From: CAIKLP01 sp965279595
GTDB taxonomy: Bacteria; Bacteroidota; Bacteroidia; Sphingobacteriales; Sphingobacteriaceae
Assembly: GCA_965279595.1 (NCBI GenBank)
Contig: OZ257246.1
Coordinates: 1,860,001-1,924,000 of the forward strand
Direction: 5' to 3'
Length of the DNA: 64,000 bases
Below the pieces are notes generated by a model, which ran no database searches, was not told where the DNA came from, and saw nothing but the letters and a program-made list of their open reading frames with translations. Shown in pieces: positions 1 to 11,283 of the stretch. The translations under genes and the position numbers were made by a program. Position 1 is the stretch's first letter. Each line of letters opens with the position of its first letter.

Positions 1-813
1 TAAACGAACATAATCTTCGCAAATCCCTTTTAATTTTAATACTGCTTTTATTCCACCTGGACTTCCATCAACAAATAATAGATTGATAATATCAGTTAAT
101 TTGTAGTGAAGTTTTCTAGCTTTTTCAAAATCTCCAGCCATTGCAAATCGCACCATTTGTGCAAAATCTTTAGGCCATGCATTTCCAACAACTGAAATTA
201 CACCATGTGCACCTAATGCAATTAATGGCAAGGTGATTCCATCATCTCCTGAAATCAACATGAAATTTTTAGGTTTGTTTTTGATGATGGTCATCATCTG
301 ATCAATATTTCCAGATGCTTCTTTTACCCCAATGATGTTTTTTTCTTCTGCCAATCTTAAAGTAGTTTCAGCAGTCATGTTAGTTCCTGTTCTTCCTGGA
401 ACATTATATAAAATAATAGGAAGTGGAGCATGCTCAGCAACCATTTTATAATGTCTGTATATTCCTTCTTGATTAGGTTTATTATAATATGGTGCCACCG
501 ATAATATGGCAGTGAATCCTTTTTTATCGAAGTGATTTAAATAATCACAAAGTTCACGAGTGTTGTTTCCTCCTAAACCAGCTACAATTGGAACACGGTT
601 GTCAACTGTTTCAACAGTACAATCAAAAATAGCTTGTTTTTCATCCTTACTTAAAGTCACTGATTCGCCTGTAGTGCCCATTGGTACTAAGTAATCAACC
701 TTATTGGTTATTAATGAATTGATTAGTTTTTTATAACTCTTAAAATCAATACTTCCATCAGCATGAAAAGGTGTAACTAATGCAACACCAGTTCCTAATA
801 ATTTTGAACTCAT
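1..813 (-). CDS. dapA: 4-hydroxy-tetrahydrodipicolinate synthase, partial (C-terminus outside window)
   Basis: Condenses pyruvate with aspartate semialdehyde in lysine and diaminopimelate synthesis; cytosolic. I translated the minus strand from ATG at 811-813; the frame stays open to the window edge, giving 271 residues against a usual ~290, so about 20 C-terminal residues are missing. It starts MSSKLLGTGVALVTPF. The family signatures are visible: GTTGES, YNVPGRT with the catalytic Tyr, and GVKEASG with the Schiff-base Lys. The ATG overlaps the stop of the upstream DUF6913 gene in an ATGA junction (810-813), so the two are probably co-transcribed and translationally coupled. Confidence 0.96.
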   Translation of the reverse strand, partial: MSSKLLGTGVALVTPFHADGSIDFKSYKKLINSLITNKVDYLVPMGTTGESVTLSKDEKQAIFDCTVETVDNRVPIVAGLGGNNTRELCDYLNHFDKKGFTAILSVAPYYNKPNQEGIYRHYKMVAEHAPLPIILYNVPGRTGTNMTAETTLRLAEEKNIIGVKEASGNIDQMMTIIKNKPKNFMLISGDDGITLPLIALGAHGVISVVGNAWPKDFAQMVRFAMAGDFEKARKLHYKLTDIINLLFVDGSPGGIKAVLKLKGICEDYVRL

Positions 814-1358
814 TTTTTTATTTTTTGAAGATAATGTGTTAGTTGTTCAATTAAACTTTCCATTGAATTTGCTTTGTCATCTATCATAAAATCATAAGCA
901 GCTACACTCGATTGGTTAAACTTGCCAACCCTCAACTTCGCCCTCGATAAAGATGATATATAATTTAAACTAAATTGGTTACTGTAATTTAAACTTATTA
1001 ATAAATCAAATTCTTTTTTATAAAATTTTTCTATCGACCCAAATCTTGGTCTGTGAAAAAAATCAAAATCATTATCAAATATATAATTCGGATTTTTCTC
1101 TTCTCCTTTATGTTTCTTTTGATAATCCTTAATTGCAATATAGCCGATAAATTCTACTTTCTTTCCTTCACTTTTTAATTTATCAATATACTTATTAGCG
1201 GTTTCAATATCTTCATCTGAATGAGCTACAAATAAAAGCCCTATTTCTTTTGTATCCTGAAACATCATTGTTTCACGGTGTATTCGTCTATTGAGTAAAT
1301 TTCTTTTTAAAGTTTTACGCGCAAAAAAATGACTAATTTGTCTAAATATTTTTTTCAT
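810..1358 (-). CDS. DUF6913-family protein
   Basis: 182 residues, a soluble protein with a basic N-terminus (MKKIFRQISHFFARKTLKR) and no signal peptide or membrane segment. The pattern (IGLLFVAHSDEDIETANKYI, then a region ending DFFHRP and a stretch FDLLISLNYSNQFSLNYIS) matches my recollection of the Bacteroidota DUF6913 family, which is often found between dapA and ligA as here. The function is unknown. Its stop overlaps the dapA start by 4 nt. A TACCTTTG box lies 9 nt upstream of the ATG, so this is probably the first gene of a two-gene unit with a very short leader. Confidence 0.75.
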   Translation of the reverse strand: MKKIFRQISHFFARKTLKRNLLNRRIHRETMMFQDTKEIGLLFVAHSDEDIETANKYIDKLKSEGKKVEFIGYIAIKDYQKKHKGEEKNPNYIFDNDFDFFHRPRFGSIEKFYKKEFDLLISLNYSNQFSLNYISSLSRAKLRVGKFNQSSVAAYDFMIDDKANSMESLIEQLTHYLQKIKK

Positions 1359-1367
1359 AATGATTTA

Positions 1368-1375
1368 CAAAGGTA
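1368..1375 (-). promoter_or_regulatory. Predicted -7 box TACCTTTG for DUF6913-dapA
   Basis: Minus-strand TACCTTTG matches the Bacteroidota housekeeping -7 consensus TAnnTTTG and sits 9 nt before the ATG at 1358. TTTG-like -33 candidates exist upstream (around 1392-1400). The leader would be only a few bases. Confidence 0.55.
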
Positions 1376-1431
1376 TAATTTGAAAGCAAATCAAATGCAA
1401 TTTGTGATCGAATTATAGTAACATTGCTATT

Positions 1432-3471
<2,040 letters not shown>

Positions 3472-3479
3472 TTAAGGAA

Positions 3480-4559
3480 TTAATTATGCCTAAAAATGTC
3501 AAGTCTTAAAGAAAATACATTTGAATATTGTACGTCAGAAACATTACCAATATCTGTCAAAGCATAATCCAATGAAATGTTTTTAATTTTTAGTCCCAAG
3601 CCAAAATTAGGTTGTACTGTATAAGAAGTTTTGTTATCAAAATCCTTTACTTCTTGAATATTTCCAACCCCACCTCTTAAATAAACTATTTTGCGATAAT
3701 CCAATTCCAAGCCTAAGTGAGGGTCAATACTTAATGCACTTCCACTTGATTTTATCAATACATTTCTTGCACCATCTGTTGTGATATCTAAATCAATTTC
3801 AGTTGATAATCCAAATTTTGAATTGATTTTAGTTTCGTAATTAGTAGCTAAAATGATTTTTGGATTTGTAATTTCTATTGAATTTTCAGGTATTTCATTT
3901 CCTGTTCTTACAAATGCATCTTTAGTTGCTTGATTCAATGAATAGGACCAAGCATTAAAAGTGGTACTGATATCTCTTGCTAAAGCAGCAAAAGTAAAAT
4001 GTTTGATCGAATAAGTTGCAGAAGCATCTAATCCAAATCCCCATGATTGTCCAAAATCACCTATTTTTCTATGTATTACTTTTACGTTTCCACCAATGCT
4101 TAACTTCTCGTTTTTTGTTTTCCTTGCATAAGATCCTATGAAGGCATAGTCAGCAGCTGAAAAAGTTGTTATTCTATCGTAATTAATATTTCCACCAGCA
4201 TCAATTAATTCAGTAGTGTTTGGTATATCATCAACCCCAAAACGAATGACTGAAAATGCTGCATTGCTTCGGTCATCTATTCTAGCAGCTATTCCAGCAT
4301 AATCATACTTTGCAATACCAGCAAAGTATTCTGAATGCATCAAACCAACTTGCATATTACCGGTCATTTTTGTTAAAGAAGATGGATTCCAGTAGCCTGC
4401 TGTAACATCATTAGCTGATGCAACTACTGCATTAGACATCCCTAAGGCCCTTGCACCCACGCCAATGCTTAAAAACTCATTACTGTATTTTCTACTTTGT
4501 GCGAAAAGGGAAAATTGGATAATTGTAAGAAGGAGAATGAAAAATATTTTTTTCAGCAT
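3480..4559 (-). CDS. PorV/PorQ-family outer membrane beta-barrel (PorV2-like)
   Basis: 359 residues with a signal peptide (LLLTIIQFSLFAQ, cleavage near residue 20) and alternating aromatic/polar beta-strand character to the end, the C-terminal strand being FSLRLDIF. The N-terminus of the mature protein (FLSIGVGARALGMSNAVVAS...AGYWNPSSLT) is typical of the PorV/PorQ/UPF0164 barrel group, whose members act as T9SS shuttle or outer-membrane components. The closest type I recall is PorV2. Its ATG directly abuts the stop of the upstream AcpH-like gene (0 nt gap), so they form a pair. Five T9SS cargo proteins are in the window, so the role is plausible; the subtype is inference. Confidence 0.7.
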   Translation of the reverse strand: MLKKIFFILLLTIIQFSLFAQSRKYSNEFLSIGVGARALGMSNAVVASANDVTAGYWNPSSLTKMTGNMQVGLMHSEYFAGIAKYDYAGIAARIDDRSNAAFSVIRFGVDDIPNTTELIDAGGNINYDRITTFSAADYAFIGSYARKTKNEKLSIGGNVKVIHRKIGDFGQSWGFGLDASATYSIKHFTFAALARDISTTFNAWSYSLNQATKDAFVRTGNEIPENSIEITNPKIILATNYETKINSKFGLSTEIDLDITTDGARNVLIKSSGSALSIDPHLGLELDYRKIVYLRGGVGNIQEVKDFDNKTSYTVQPNFGLGLKIKNISLDYALTDIGNVSDVQYSNVFSLRLDIFRHN

Positions 4560-5237
4560 TTATTTAATGTTTTTCTGAATATGGTCAAATATAGAAATAT
4601 AATCTTGGGCAATTTCTTTCATAATTTCAATCATTAACACTTTTAAAGCTTCAAATGATTGATCATCAAATAGGGTACCTGTCAATTTTTGATTAATTCT
4701 GTTTAACGCATAAACTATCGATTCATTGCCTTGGTAATTATTCAAATATTGTACCGTATTAAATCTTTCATAAAAAGGGATAAAATCAGCAGCTTCCATA
4801 ATTCCATTTAAACTTAAAAAGCTAATTAGTTCTTGGTTATCAATGTTTTGTAGGTTTTTATAGAAACTAGGAATAGAAACTAAACGATCTTGAACCAACA
4901 AAGTATCTAGAATCAATTCTAATCCAATATGAGCAAGCATATAAGGCCGAACTTTCTGATTTTCAAAAGGAACAGTGCTGATTTTTTCTTTGATATAATC
5001 GGTTTTGCTTTTGAAATAATCTGATTCATGAAATAAGAAATCAACTGCTAAATGCCTATTCCATCCCTTTTCTATCGACAATAAATTAGCAGAATGTTGC
5101 CATTTTATATGGTTTTTATGAGGATGTATATTCCATCGACGATGAAAATTTTTGCTTAAATCAGGTAATGCTATCCCTAAAAGGTAATATGAATCAGTGT
5201 TTGACTGGTCAAAATAAAAGTGGGATAAGTAATTCAT
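4560..5237 (-). CDS. AcpH-like (acyl carrier protein phosphodiesterase family) protein
   Basis: 225 residues, helical and soluble. The N-terminus MNYLSHFYFDQSN resembles the MNFLAHL start of AcpH/ACP phosphodiesterases, HD-superfamily-like enzymes that remove phosphopantetheine from ACP. H/D residues consistent with a metal site are seen (HKNHIKWQH around 40-48, FLFHESDYF, MLAHIGLELILD). Sequence divergence makes the enzymatic call tentative. It is transcribed divergently from tyrS and upstream of the PorV-like gene with no gap. Confidence 0.5.
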   Translation of the reverse strand: MNYLSHFYFDQSNTDSYYLLGIALPDLSKNFHRRWNIHPHKNHIKWQHSANLLSIEKGWNRHLAVDFLFHESDYFKSKTDYIKEKISTVPFENQKVRPYMLAHIGLELILDTLLVQDRLVSIPSFYKNLQNIDNQELISFLSLNGIMEAADFIPFYERFNTVQYLNNYQGNESIVYALNRINQKLTGTLFDDQSFEALKVLMIEIMKEIAQDYISIFDHIQKNIK

Positions 5238-5276
5238 AAAATCAAAAATCTACTAAGGCTAAAAAATGAAAAATCA

Positions 5277-5284
5277 TATCTTTG
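5277..5284 (+). promoter_or_regulatory. Predicted -7 box TATCTTTG for tyrS
   Basis: TATCTTTG fits TAnnTTTG and lies 24 nt before the tyrS ATG at 5309, in the divergent spacer with the AcpH-like gene. Confidence 0.6.
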
Positions 5285-5308
5285 GAATCTAAATTAAAGA
5301 AATAACGG

Positions 5309-6598
5309 ATGAAGACGAATTTTGTTGAAGAACTGAAGTGGAGAGGAATGTTGCATGATATCATGCCAGGAACAGAGGAAAAGCTGAATGAAGGCATGAT
5401 CAGTGGGTATATTGGATTTGATCCAACAGCAGATTCTTTACATGTAGGGCATTTAGTTCAAATAATGACTTTAATTCACTTTCAAAAGGCTGGTCATAAA
5501 CCCTATGCTTTGGTTGGTGGTGCAACTGGTATGGTTGGCGATCCTTCTGGTAAATCTCAAGAAAGAAATTTATTATCTGAAGAAATTCTAAATCATAATG
5601 TCCAATCTATTCGTGATCAGCTTTCAGCTTATTTAGATTTTGAGAATGGAGCGAATGCTGCAGTACTTGTTAATAATTATGATTGGTTTAAGAATTTTTC
5701 ATTTTTAAATTTTATACGTGATGTTGGTAAACATATTACGGTAAACTACATGATGGCAAAAGATTCTGTTAAGAAAAGATTAGAAGGGGATACAGGAATG
5801 TCTTTCACTGAATTTAGTTACCAATTGGTTCAAGGATATGATTTTTATTATTTATGGAAAAATCACCAATGCCTTGTGCAAATGGGCGGTTCAGACCAAT
5901 GGGGGAATATAGTTACAGGAACAGAATTCATCAGAAGAAAAGATGCTGGAACTGCATTTGCCTTAACAACTCAATTAATTAAAAAAGCCGATGGAACTAA
6001 ATTTGGCAAATCAGAAGGTGGAAATATTTGGTTAGATCCTAGTAAAACATCTCCATTTAAATTTTATCAATTTTGGTTAAATACTTCTGATGAAGATGCC
6101 AAATCATATATCAGAATTTTCACTTTATTAGATCAACAAAGTATACTTGAATTAGAAAAGCAACATGAAGAAGCTCCTCATTTAAGAACTTTACAAAAGG
6201 CCCTAGCCAATGATATTTGTAATAGAGTACATGGTGCTGAATCTTTGCAAACTGCTTTAGCAACTACTGATTTTCTATTTGGAAATGGCAATCTTGCGTT
6301 TTTAGATAATAAGTCGGAAGCCCAAGTAATGGAAGTGTTTGAAGGCTTACCCCAATTCAATATTGAGAAATATAAATTGGAAGCAGGAATCAATATTGTT
6401 GATCTTTTGGCTGAACATAGCAGTGTATTTCCTTCTAAAGGAGAGGCAAAGAAAATGATTGCTGGAGGTGGTGTGTCAATCAATAAGGTGAAGTTTGATC
6501 AAGTAGATACACTTATTAATAAAGGACATTTGATCAACCAACAATTTATTGTGGTACAAAAGGGTAAGAAGAATTATTTTTTATTAATTGTAAAATAG
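5309..6598 (+). CDS. tyrS: Tyrosine--tRNA ligase
   Basis: Charges tRNA-Tyr. 429 residues, the bacterial TyrRS type. The class I HIGH motif is HVGH at 45-48 and the KMSKS loop is KFGKS at 231-235, in the variant form usual for this TyrRS type. The tyrosine/ATP pocket region GGATGMVGDPSGK and the MGGSDQWGNI motif are intact. The C-terminal S4 RNA-binding domain is visible from about 365 (KGEAKKMIAGGGVSINKVK). It is preceded by its own promoter box and ends 1 nt before the convergent acyltransferase gene. Confidence 0.98.
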   Translation: MKTNFVEELKWRGMLHDIMPGTEEKLNEGMISGYIGFDPTADSLHVGHLVQIMTLIHFQKAGHKPYALVGGATGMVGDPSGKSQERNLLSEEILNHNVQSIRDQLSAYLDFENGANAAVLVNNYDWFKNFSFLNFIRDVGKHITVNYMMAKDSVKKRLEGDTGMSFTEFSYQLVQGYDFYYLWKNHQCLVQMGGSDQWGNIVTGTEFIRRKDAGTAFALTTQLIKKADGTKFGKSEGGNIWLDPSKTSPFKFYQFWLNTSDEDAKSYIRIFTLLDQQSILELEKQHEEAPHLRTLQKALANDICNRVHGAESLQTALATTDFLFGNGNLAFLDNKSEAQVMEVFEGLPQFNIEKYKLEAGINIVDLLAEHSSVFPSKGEAKKMIAGGGVSINKVKFDQVDTLINKGHLINQQFIVVQKGKKNYFLLIVK

Positions 6599-6599
6599 T

Positions 6600-7583
6600 T
6601 TATTCAATTAATAAATTACATCCTCTAGTATCTGCTGAATCAAATCTTCCTAAAATTTCAAAACTTTGATCCGCATATACTTTGCCTAAATCTTGAGTGG
6701 CAATGAATGAACAGGAATGCATATTGGCTAAATCAATAATATTGATTCCTCCAGTTTGTTCATTGTTTAATAAAGTCAATGGGTCTTTGCTATCTCTGAT
6801 TAATATCTTCATCCATGTTGGACAGTGAAACCTTCCATCGCCAGTAGAATAAGCCTGCGACAATAATTCGGTCATTCCATATTCTGAATGTATTTGTTTA
6901 AGTTGAAAAGCTTCTTTCAAAATTTGATGCACTTCATCTCTCATCATTTCTTTTCGCTTTCCTTTCATTCCACCAGTTTCCATTATGATAACATCATGCA
7001 TAGCAAATGGAAATTGTTCTGCAAAATCAAGCAAGGCATAAGTTACCCCTAAAAGTATTATTTTTTTCTTCCCTTCATTTTGTTGAATAATATTTTGGAT
7101 TTGTTGAAATTCATTCAAGTAGAAACCGCTATCAACATTTTTGCTTTTTTTGATTAAATCTTCCAGCATATAAATTAATGAGGAGCCTTCTCTTTCTAAA
7201 TATGATGGGAGCAAGGCTATGATGCAGAAATCATGTATTGGTCCATAGAAAGATTCAAACCCTTTCAAATAGCTGCTTTCATAAATTGACAAATCATGTA
7301 CATAATGTTTGCTCGTGGTAGATCCAGTAGTACCACTCGAACTAAATATTTGATGTTGAAGAGAAGGTTGATCGCTAATGATATGCTTTTTGAAAAATTC
7401 AATAGGAAGAAAAGGAATTGCTTCAATATGTTGAATATGGCTCGGTTTCAAGCCTAAATGATCAATGTACTCTTTATAAACGGGAATGTTTTTGGCTTGA
7501 TATTGAAATACTTCTAGCGCTTTTTGCTTGAATTCTTCTTCATTCCTAATGGAAAAAATAGAGTCAGCAAAAATTTTGTCCAT
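6600..7583 (-). CDS. LuxE/PaaK-family acyltransferase (acyl-protein synthetase-like)
   Basis: 327 residues, soluble, of the adenylate-forming LuxE/PaaK group. The ATP-binding motif is IFSSSGTTGSTTSKHY (around 100-115). Other conserved patches are SEYGMTELLSQAYS (a PaaK-like YGMTE adenylation motif) and LGRFDSADTRGCNLLIE at the C-terminus. In Bacteroidota this short family is annotated acyltransferase; the acyl substrate is unknown. It converges on tyrS with a 1-nt gap and diverges from the lipoprotein gene at 7624. Confidence 0.8.
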   Translation of the reverse strand: MDKIFADSIFSIRNEEEFKQKALEVFQYQAKNIPVYKEYIDHLGLKPSHIQHIEAIPFLPIEFFKKHIISDQPSLQHQIFSSSGTTGSTTSKHYVHDLSIYESSYLKGFESFYGPIHDFCIIALLPSYLEREGSSLIYMLEDLIKKSKNVDSGFYLNEFQQIQNIIQQNEGKKKIILLGVTYALLDFAEQFPFAMHDVIIMETGGMKGKRKEMMRDEVHQILKEAFQLKQIHSEYGMTELLSQAYSTGDGRFHCPTWMKILIRDSKDPLTLLNNEQTGGINIIDLANMHSCSFIATQDLGKVYADQSFEILGRFDSADTRGCNLLIE

Positions 7584-7623
7584 TTTGAATCGTTTTGTAT
7601 AAGATATTGTAAATTTACAGTAA

Positions 7624-8103
7624 ATGCTTGAAATGAAAAATTCGATTCTATTTATTTTATTGATCTCTGCCTTAACCTTTGCTTGTAATAAAGTAGAGAA
7701 TTTTGCAGATGAACCTAAAATAACTCAAGCTAGTTATACCTTATTGAAAAATTCAATTGGTCAAGATACTGCAGTACTTTTGAAATTCCGATTCACAGAT
7801 GGAGATGGAGATTTAGGAGTTTCTCAGAATGATACTTCAACCAATTTGTTTATTGATTATTTAGAAATGGAAAATGGCCTGTTCAAGCATATTTTTGTTC
7901 CCAACGATTCTACCAACCAAATATTAAATTTCAATTCACGCATCAATGAATACAGCAGTGGTCCAGGTGCTGAAGGGGAAGTAGAGTATAGCATTGATAT
8001 TTCCTTTGTATTTGCTGATACTATTCGTTTTGATTATTATCTTCGCGATAAGGCTTACCATAAAAGTAATTTAATTACTACAGGCCCAATAATTTTACAC
8101 TAA
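7624..8103 (+). CDS. Hypothetical lipoprotein
   Basis: 159 residues with a lipoprotein signal peptide: hydrophobic FILLISALTF then the lipobox LTFAC, making Cys the mature N-terminus. The ATG at 7633 (MKNSILF) is an equally good start. The mature part is beta-rich, with a calcium-like acidic loop FTDGDGDLGVSQNDT, and ends TTGPIILH; this pattern is common in Bacteroidota lipoproteins of unknown role. It is followed after 12 nt by hemJ on the same strand, so the two may be co-transcribed. Confidence 0.75.
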   Translation: MLEMKNSILFILLISALTFACNKVENFADEPKITQASYTLLKNSIGQDTAVLLKFRFTDGDGDLGVSQNDTSTNLFIDYLEMENGLFKHIFVPNDSTNQILNFNSRINEYSSGPGAEGEVEYSIDISFVFADTIRFDYYLRDKAYHKSNLITTGPIILH

Positions 8104-8115
8104 TCATTTTTGCTC

Positions 8116-8649
8116 ATGTTGTATTGGAAAGCACTCCACATTATTTTTGTGGTTACTTGGTTTGCAGGTTTGTTTTATATCGTCCGTTTGTTTATTTATG
8201 ATACCGAAGCAAATGATAAAAGTGAAGATGAAAAAAGAATTTTGCAGCAACAATTTAAAATTATGCAAAAAAGACTTTGGTTCGGAATCACTTGGCCTTC
8301 GGCTATCCTGACCATAGTAACAGGTACCTACTTGGTTGTAACCATGAACTATTATCAAGAATTTTGGATGCAATTAAAAATAGCATTTGTCATTGGCTTG
8401 TTTATTTATCAATTGTATTTTCACAAAATATTTAAACAGTTACAAAATAATATTTATCAATTTTCAAGTGCCCAATTGAGGATATGGAATGAAGTAGCCA
8501 CCGTTTTTTTAGTAGCAATTGTTTTTTTAGTGGTATTGAAAAATACAGGAAACTTCCTTTATGGATTATTGGGTTTAGTTATATTCAGTGCCTTATTGAT
8601 GTTGGCAATAAAAGTCTATAAATCTATTCGTGAGTCATCAGGTAAATGA
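8116..8649 (+). CDS. hemJ: HemJ/CopD-like protoporphyrinogen oxidase family membrane protein
   Basis: About 177 residues with four predicted membrane helices. I chose the ATG at 8116 (MLYWKALHII) rather than the TTG at 8110, because HemJ proteins start just before the conserved helix-1 His (H8 here). Further family features are the K-R-L-W-F-G..WP motif after the first loop (QKRLWFGITWPSAI) and a GTYLV helix. HemJ oxidises protoporphyrinogen IX to protoporphyrin IX in haem synthesis. The 3' end overlaps the convergent 144-aa gene by 34 bp. Confidence 0.8.
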   Translation: MLYWKALHIIFVVTWFAGLFYIVRLFIYDTEANDKSEDEKRILQQQFKIMQKRLWFGITWPSAILTIVTGTYLVVTMNYYQEFWMQLKIAFVIGLFIYQLYFHKIFKQLQNNIYQFSSAQLRIWNEVATVFLVAIVFLVVLKNTGNFLYGLLGLVIFSALLMLAIKVYKSIRESSGK

Positions 8650-9050
8650 TCTGATTCTTCAGTATTTTCTTTTTCAAGATGTACCAGTTTTTGCAAAGCA
8701 TCTTTTAATTTCTTGATCAATGGAGGATTCCAGTTTTCATCTACTAAAGTAGAAACTAAATTCATGGCAATTTGTGCCAGGCCATATTTTACTATGAAAT
8801 TCGTTTTTCTTAACAATACTTTTTCAATAAGGAACCCTGCTGCTAAGCTTAATCCAGTACTGATAATTGGTTTGTTTTGAATAGAATTGCTAAACATAGA
8901 TCTAAAACCTTTATTCAATAATTTACCAGGTTCGAAATTTTCTACTAATTCTTCAAATTGATTATTTAAAACAATTTCTTTTTGTTTCGCTTCCATTTTT
9001 AAACGAACAATCTCTCTTTCAAGATCTAATACATTATTGATCTTATTCAT
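8616..9050 (-). CDS. Hypothetical envelope-associated protein, coiled-coil N-terminus
   Basis: 144 residues. The N-terminus (NVLDLEREIVRLKMEAKQKE) is a short coiled coil and the central segment (IISTGLSLAAGFLIEKVLL) is moderately hydrophobic, with a second patch YGLAQIAMNLVSTLV. No known domain recognised. It overlaps the start of... the preceding holin-like gene by 8 bp, indicating coupled translation, and runs 34 bp into the 3' end of hemJ on the other strand. The pairing with a YqjE-like protein suggests a stress or envelope role, by inference. Confidence 0.55.
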   Translation of the reverse strand: MNKINNVLDLEREIVRLKMEAKQKEIVLNNQFEELVENFEPGKLLNKGFRSMFSNSIQNKPIISTGLSLAAGFLIEKVLLRKTNFIVKYGLAQIAMNLVSTLVDENWNPPLIKKLKDALQKLVHLEKENTEESDHLPDDSRIDL

Positions 9051-9402
9051 CTTCGTCAGTTTTAAATAATAATTTAATCATGGTATTCACAATTCCATTG
9101 CGAATACTTTTTCTCAAAAGCAAAGCAATTAAAGTGAGTACAAAATATCCTATTGATAAATAAAGAAATCCTTTGGTATAACTATGAAATATTTCGGAGA
9201 GATAAAAAGCCAAGGTGATGCTTCCAAAAAGGAAAGTCATGGTAAGAAAAATCAATATGGTAATGCTCGAAGCACTTTGACCAATTAATTCTGCGGTAGC
9301 TTTTTTAAATTGTAAGACAATTAAATCACTGCGAATGGCTAAGTATTCTTTCGCACTTTCAATTAATTCTTTAACCTGCTCTTTATTTTCTTTAGGTTCC
9401 AT
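9043..9402 (-). CDS. Phage-holin-superfamily (YqjE-like) membrane protein
   Basis: 119 residues from the ATG at 9402 (MEPKENKEQVKELIESAKEY); the frame is also open from a TTG at 9423, which would overlap the Omp85-type gene's stop and seems less likely. An amphipathic N-terminal helix is followed by two hydrophobic segments (SITILIFLTMTFLFGSITLAF and FLYLSIGYFVLTLIALLL) and a basic tail. This is the layout of YqjE/holin-X superfamily proteins, typically stress-associated chromosomal genes and not lysis proteins. It overlaps the next gene by 8 bp and follows the Omp85-type gene closely. Confidence 0.65.
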   Translation of the reverse strand: MEPKENKEQVKELIESAKEYLAIRSDLIVLQFKKATAELIGQSASSITILIFLTMTFLFGSITLAFYLSEIFHSYTKGFLYLSIGYFVLTLIALLLRKSIRNGIVNTMIKLLFKTDEDE

Positions 9403-9419
9403 AGCACAAGATACGAAAC

Positions 9420-11282
9420 TCAACGATAAGAAGCCAAATCAGGTTTTGAAACATCGAAATCTCTTAGGTTTAAGGATGATAAACTATAGGGATTAAAACG
9501 GTAATTGGTGCCAGAATTATATGGGATATTTGGATAAAATCCAACAGATACTCTAATGGTATTTACAACTAAATTATCTTTTCGAATGAGGAAGCCTAAG
9601 CCATAAGCTTGGTACAATGATTTATCTGTAATTGCTGCATCAAATGATTTACCAATTTTTCCAAATCCAGCAAAAACAACGGCCGCCAATTGAATACCTG
9701 CAAAATTGAAAGGGGTATAGATGATTGATTCAAATTTTACTATCGTTTTATTTTTACCACCCACACGTGTACTACTAAAACCATACAAGCCTTCAGTTCC
9801 TCCACCATTTAAAGTAATGTATTCATTTAAATCTCTATTCAATCCATTGGTTATTCTTGAATAAATAAATTGACGCATATTCCATTTACCACCTAAATTC
9901 CAAAGGTCAGAAAAGTAAGATCCATCAATACTAAACACACCACGTTGTGTGATAAATTCATTATAAAATATACCATATTCAGCACTTGCAGATACATAAC
10001 CAAACCCTTCAATATGTTGCCCTGAAGCAATTCTCAAACCAGTATAAATAAAATCTTCTTTAGCTTCTTTTAAGAAACCTGTCACCACCGCAAATGATCT
10101 ACCTTCCGGCACGTCCTCTGTATTTCCAAATCTGAAAATTTTACGGTCTTTATAATACCTTCGAGATGAAAAACCCAAGCTAAGCAAATACAAATCGGAG
10201 CGTTTATAATTTTGTGCAGAATCTATATATATGGGTGGTTTTTCAATGAATCGGGTGTTCACATATCGTGTACCTAAAACCAATGAGGTACTTCTTGAAG
10301 CATCATCTTGTGCATTAGAAAATGGAATGGAACGACCCACCCAAAAATCTGTTTTATTATAAGCCAAAGGTGCTGGAAGTATGGCTCCATCAGATTGAAT
10401 AAATTCTAAATTTTCATGAAACCGTATATAACTTGCAGAACCAGCCCATTTAGTTAATGGGGAGAAAAATGTTCGATCAATGGATGCACCTCTAAAATAT
10501 CTAGCTGGGTTTACATCATAAAATAAACTTACATCTATGTAGGTGTTTTTTATGTTCACATCTTTAAATTCTCCCGACCATTTGGTGAATTTAAATGTAC
10601 TAATATCCAATTCTCCAGCTTGCTTAATTTTATTACCTGTTCCGAATAAATTACTTTCAGAAATATTAAAAGTAGAAGCAGTGGTGCTTAAGCCAAAACC
10701 AGCATTGATAGACCAACGTTGTTGCACTACAACAATAATATCTGTTGAGTCGGCCTTACGATTAGCTTTAGCAGGCAAATAAATTCTTGCATCTCGAATA
10801 TATTCTTGCCTACGTAATAAACGTTCTGATTCTCTTAATTTTAAAGGGTCTAAACGATCTCCTTCTTTAAAAAGTAATAAGTTCCGTATTATTTTTTCTC
10901 GCGTTTTAACATTGATGGTATTACCAATATCTTCTAAAAGTCCTCTTCTTAAAAGTAAAGTATCTTCCACTTCTGTTCCAAATGGGTCAAGAGATTTTAT
11001 CCGAATATTTCTAATCAACTTTCCTTTGAATCTTAACAAATTGTCCTTATTCATGGGCTTTTGAATAGGCTTTACTACATTGTCATTCGGGCTAGGGGTT
11101 TCATATAAATTAGAAAATAGCCAATAGGTTAATTTATTTCTTTTCGCAACTTTATAAATGGCACTATCTACTTTATCATAACTATTGCTGCTGTCTTTGG
11201 CTGCATTTTTTTCTTGCCCAAAAACATTACAAAAGAACGTAAAGCATATAATTAAAAGAAGAGGAAAGAATTTCTTCAGCAT
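9420..11282 (-). CDS. Omp85/BamA-TamA family outer membrane protein
   Basis: 620 residues. The signal peptide ends near CNVFGQ. Residues ~90-195 form POTRA-like domain(s), with IRNIRIKSLDPFGTEVED and a conserved region ending DIIVVVQQRW. From ~195 it is a beta-barrel of surface-antigen type, beginning NAGFGLSTTASTFNISESNLFGTGN. The barrel carries the family pattern GGTEGLYGFSSTRVGGKN. It could be an assembly or translocation factor, but it is shorter than BamA, so it is not the main BAM component. The ATG is 2 nt from the stop of the AI-2E permease, so they form an operon with the two small envelope genes. Confidence 0.82.
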   Translation of the reverse strand: MLKKFFPLLLIICFTFFCNVFGQEKNAAKDSSNSYDKVDSAIYKVAKRNKLTYWLFSNLYETPSPNDNVVKPIQKPMNKDNLLRFKGKLIRNIRIKSLDPFGTEVEDTLLLRRGLLEDIGNTINVKTREKIIRNLLLFKEGDRLDPLKLRESERLLRRQEYIRDARIYLPAKANRKADSTDIIVVVQQRWSINAGFGLSTTASTFNISESNLFGTGNKIKQAGELDISTFKFTKWSGEFKDVNIKNTYIDVSLFYDVNPARYFRGASIDRTFFSPLTKWAGSASYIRFHENLEFIQSDGAILPAPLAYNKTDFWVGRSIPFSNAQDDASRSTSLVLGTRYVNTRFIEKPPIYIDSAQNYKRSDLYLLSLGFSSRRYYKDRKIFRFGNTEDVPEGRSFAVVTGFLKEAKEDFIYTGLRIASGQHIEGFGYVSASAEYGIFYNEFITQRGVFSIDGSYFSDLWNLGGKWNMRQFIYSRITNGLNRDLNEYITLNGGGTEGLYGFSSTRVGGKNKTIVKFESIIYTPFNFAGIQLAAVVFAGFGKIGKSFDAAITDKSLYQAYGLGFLIRKDNLVVNTIRVSVGFYPNIPYNSGTNYRFNPYSLSSLNLRDFDVSKPDLASYR

Positions 11283-11283
11283 C

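Noticed and set aside
8104..8373. Minus-strand 89-aa ORF
   Set aside because: Antisense to hemJ, which has membrane helices and family motifs.
9403..9423. TTG start for the holin-like protein
   Set aside because: It would overlap the end of the Omp85-type gene; the ATG at 9402 gives a normal family start.
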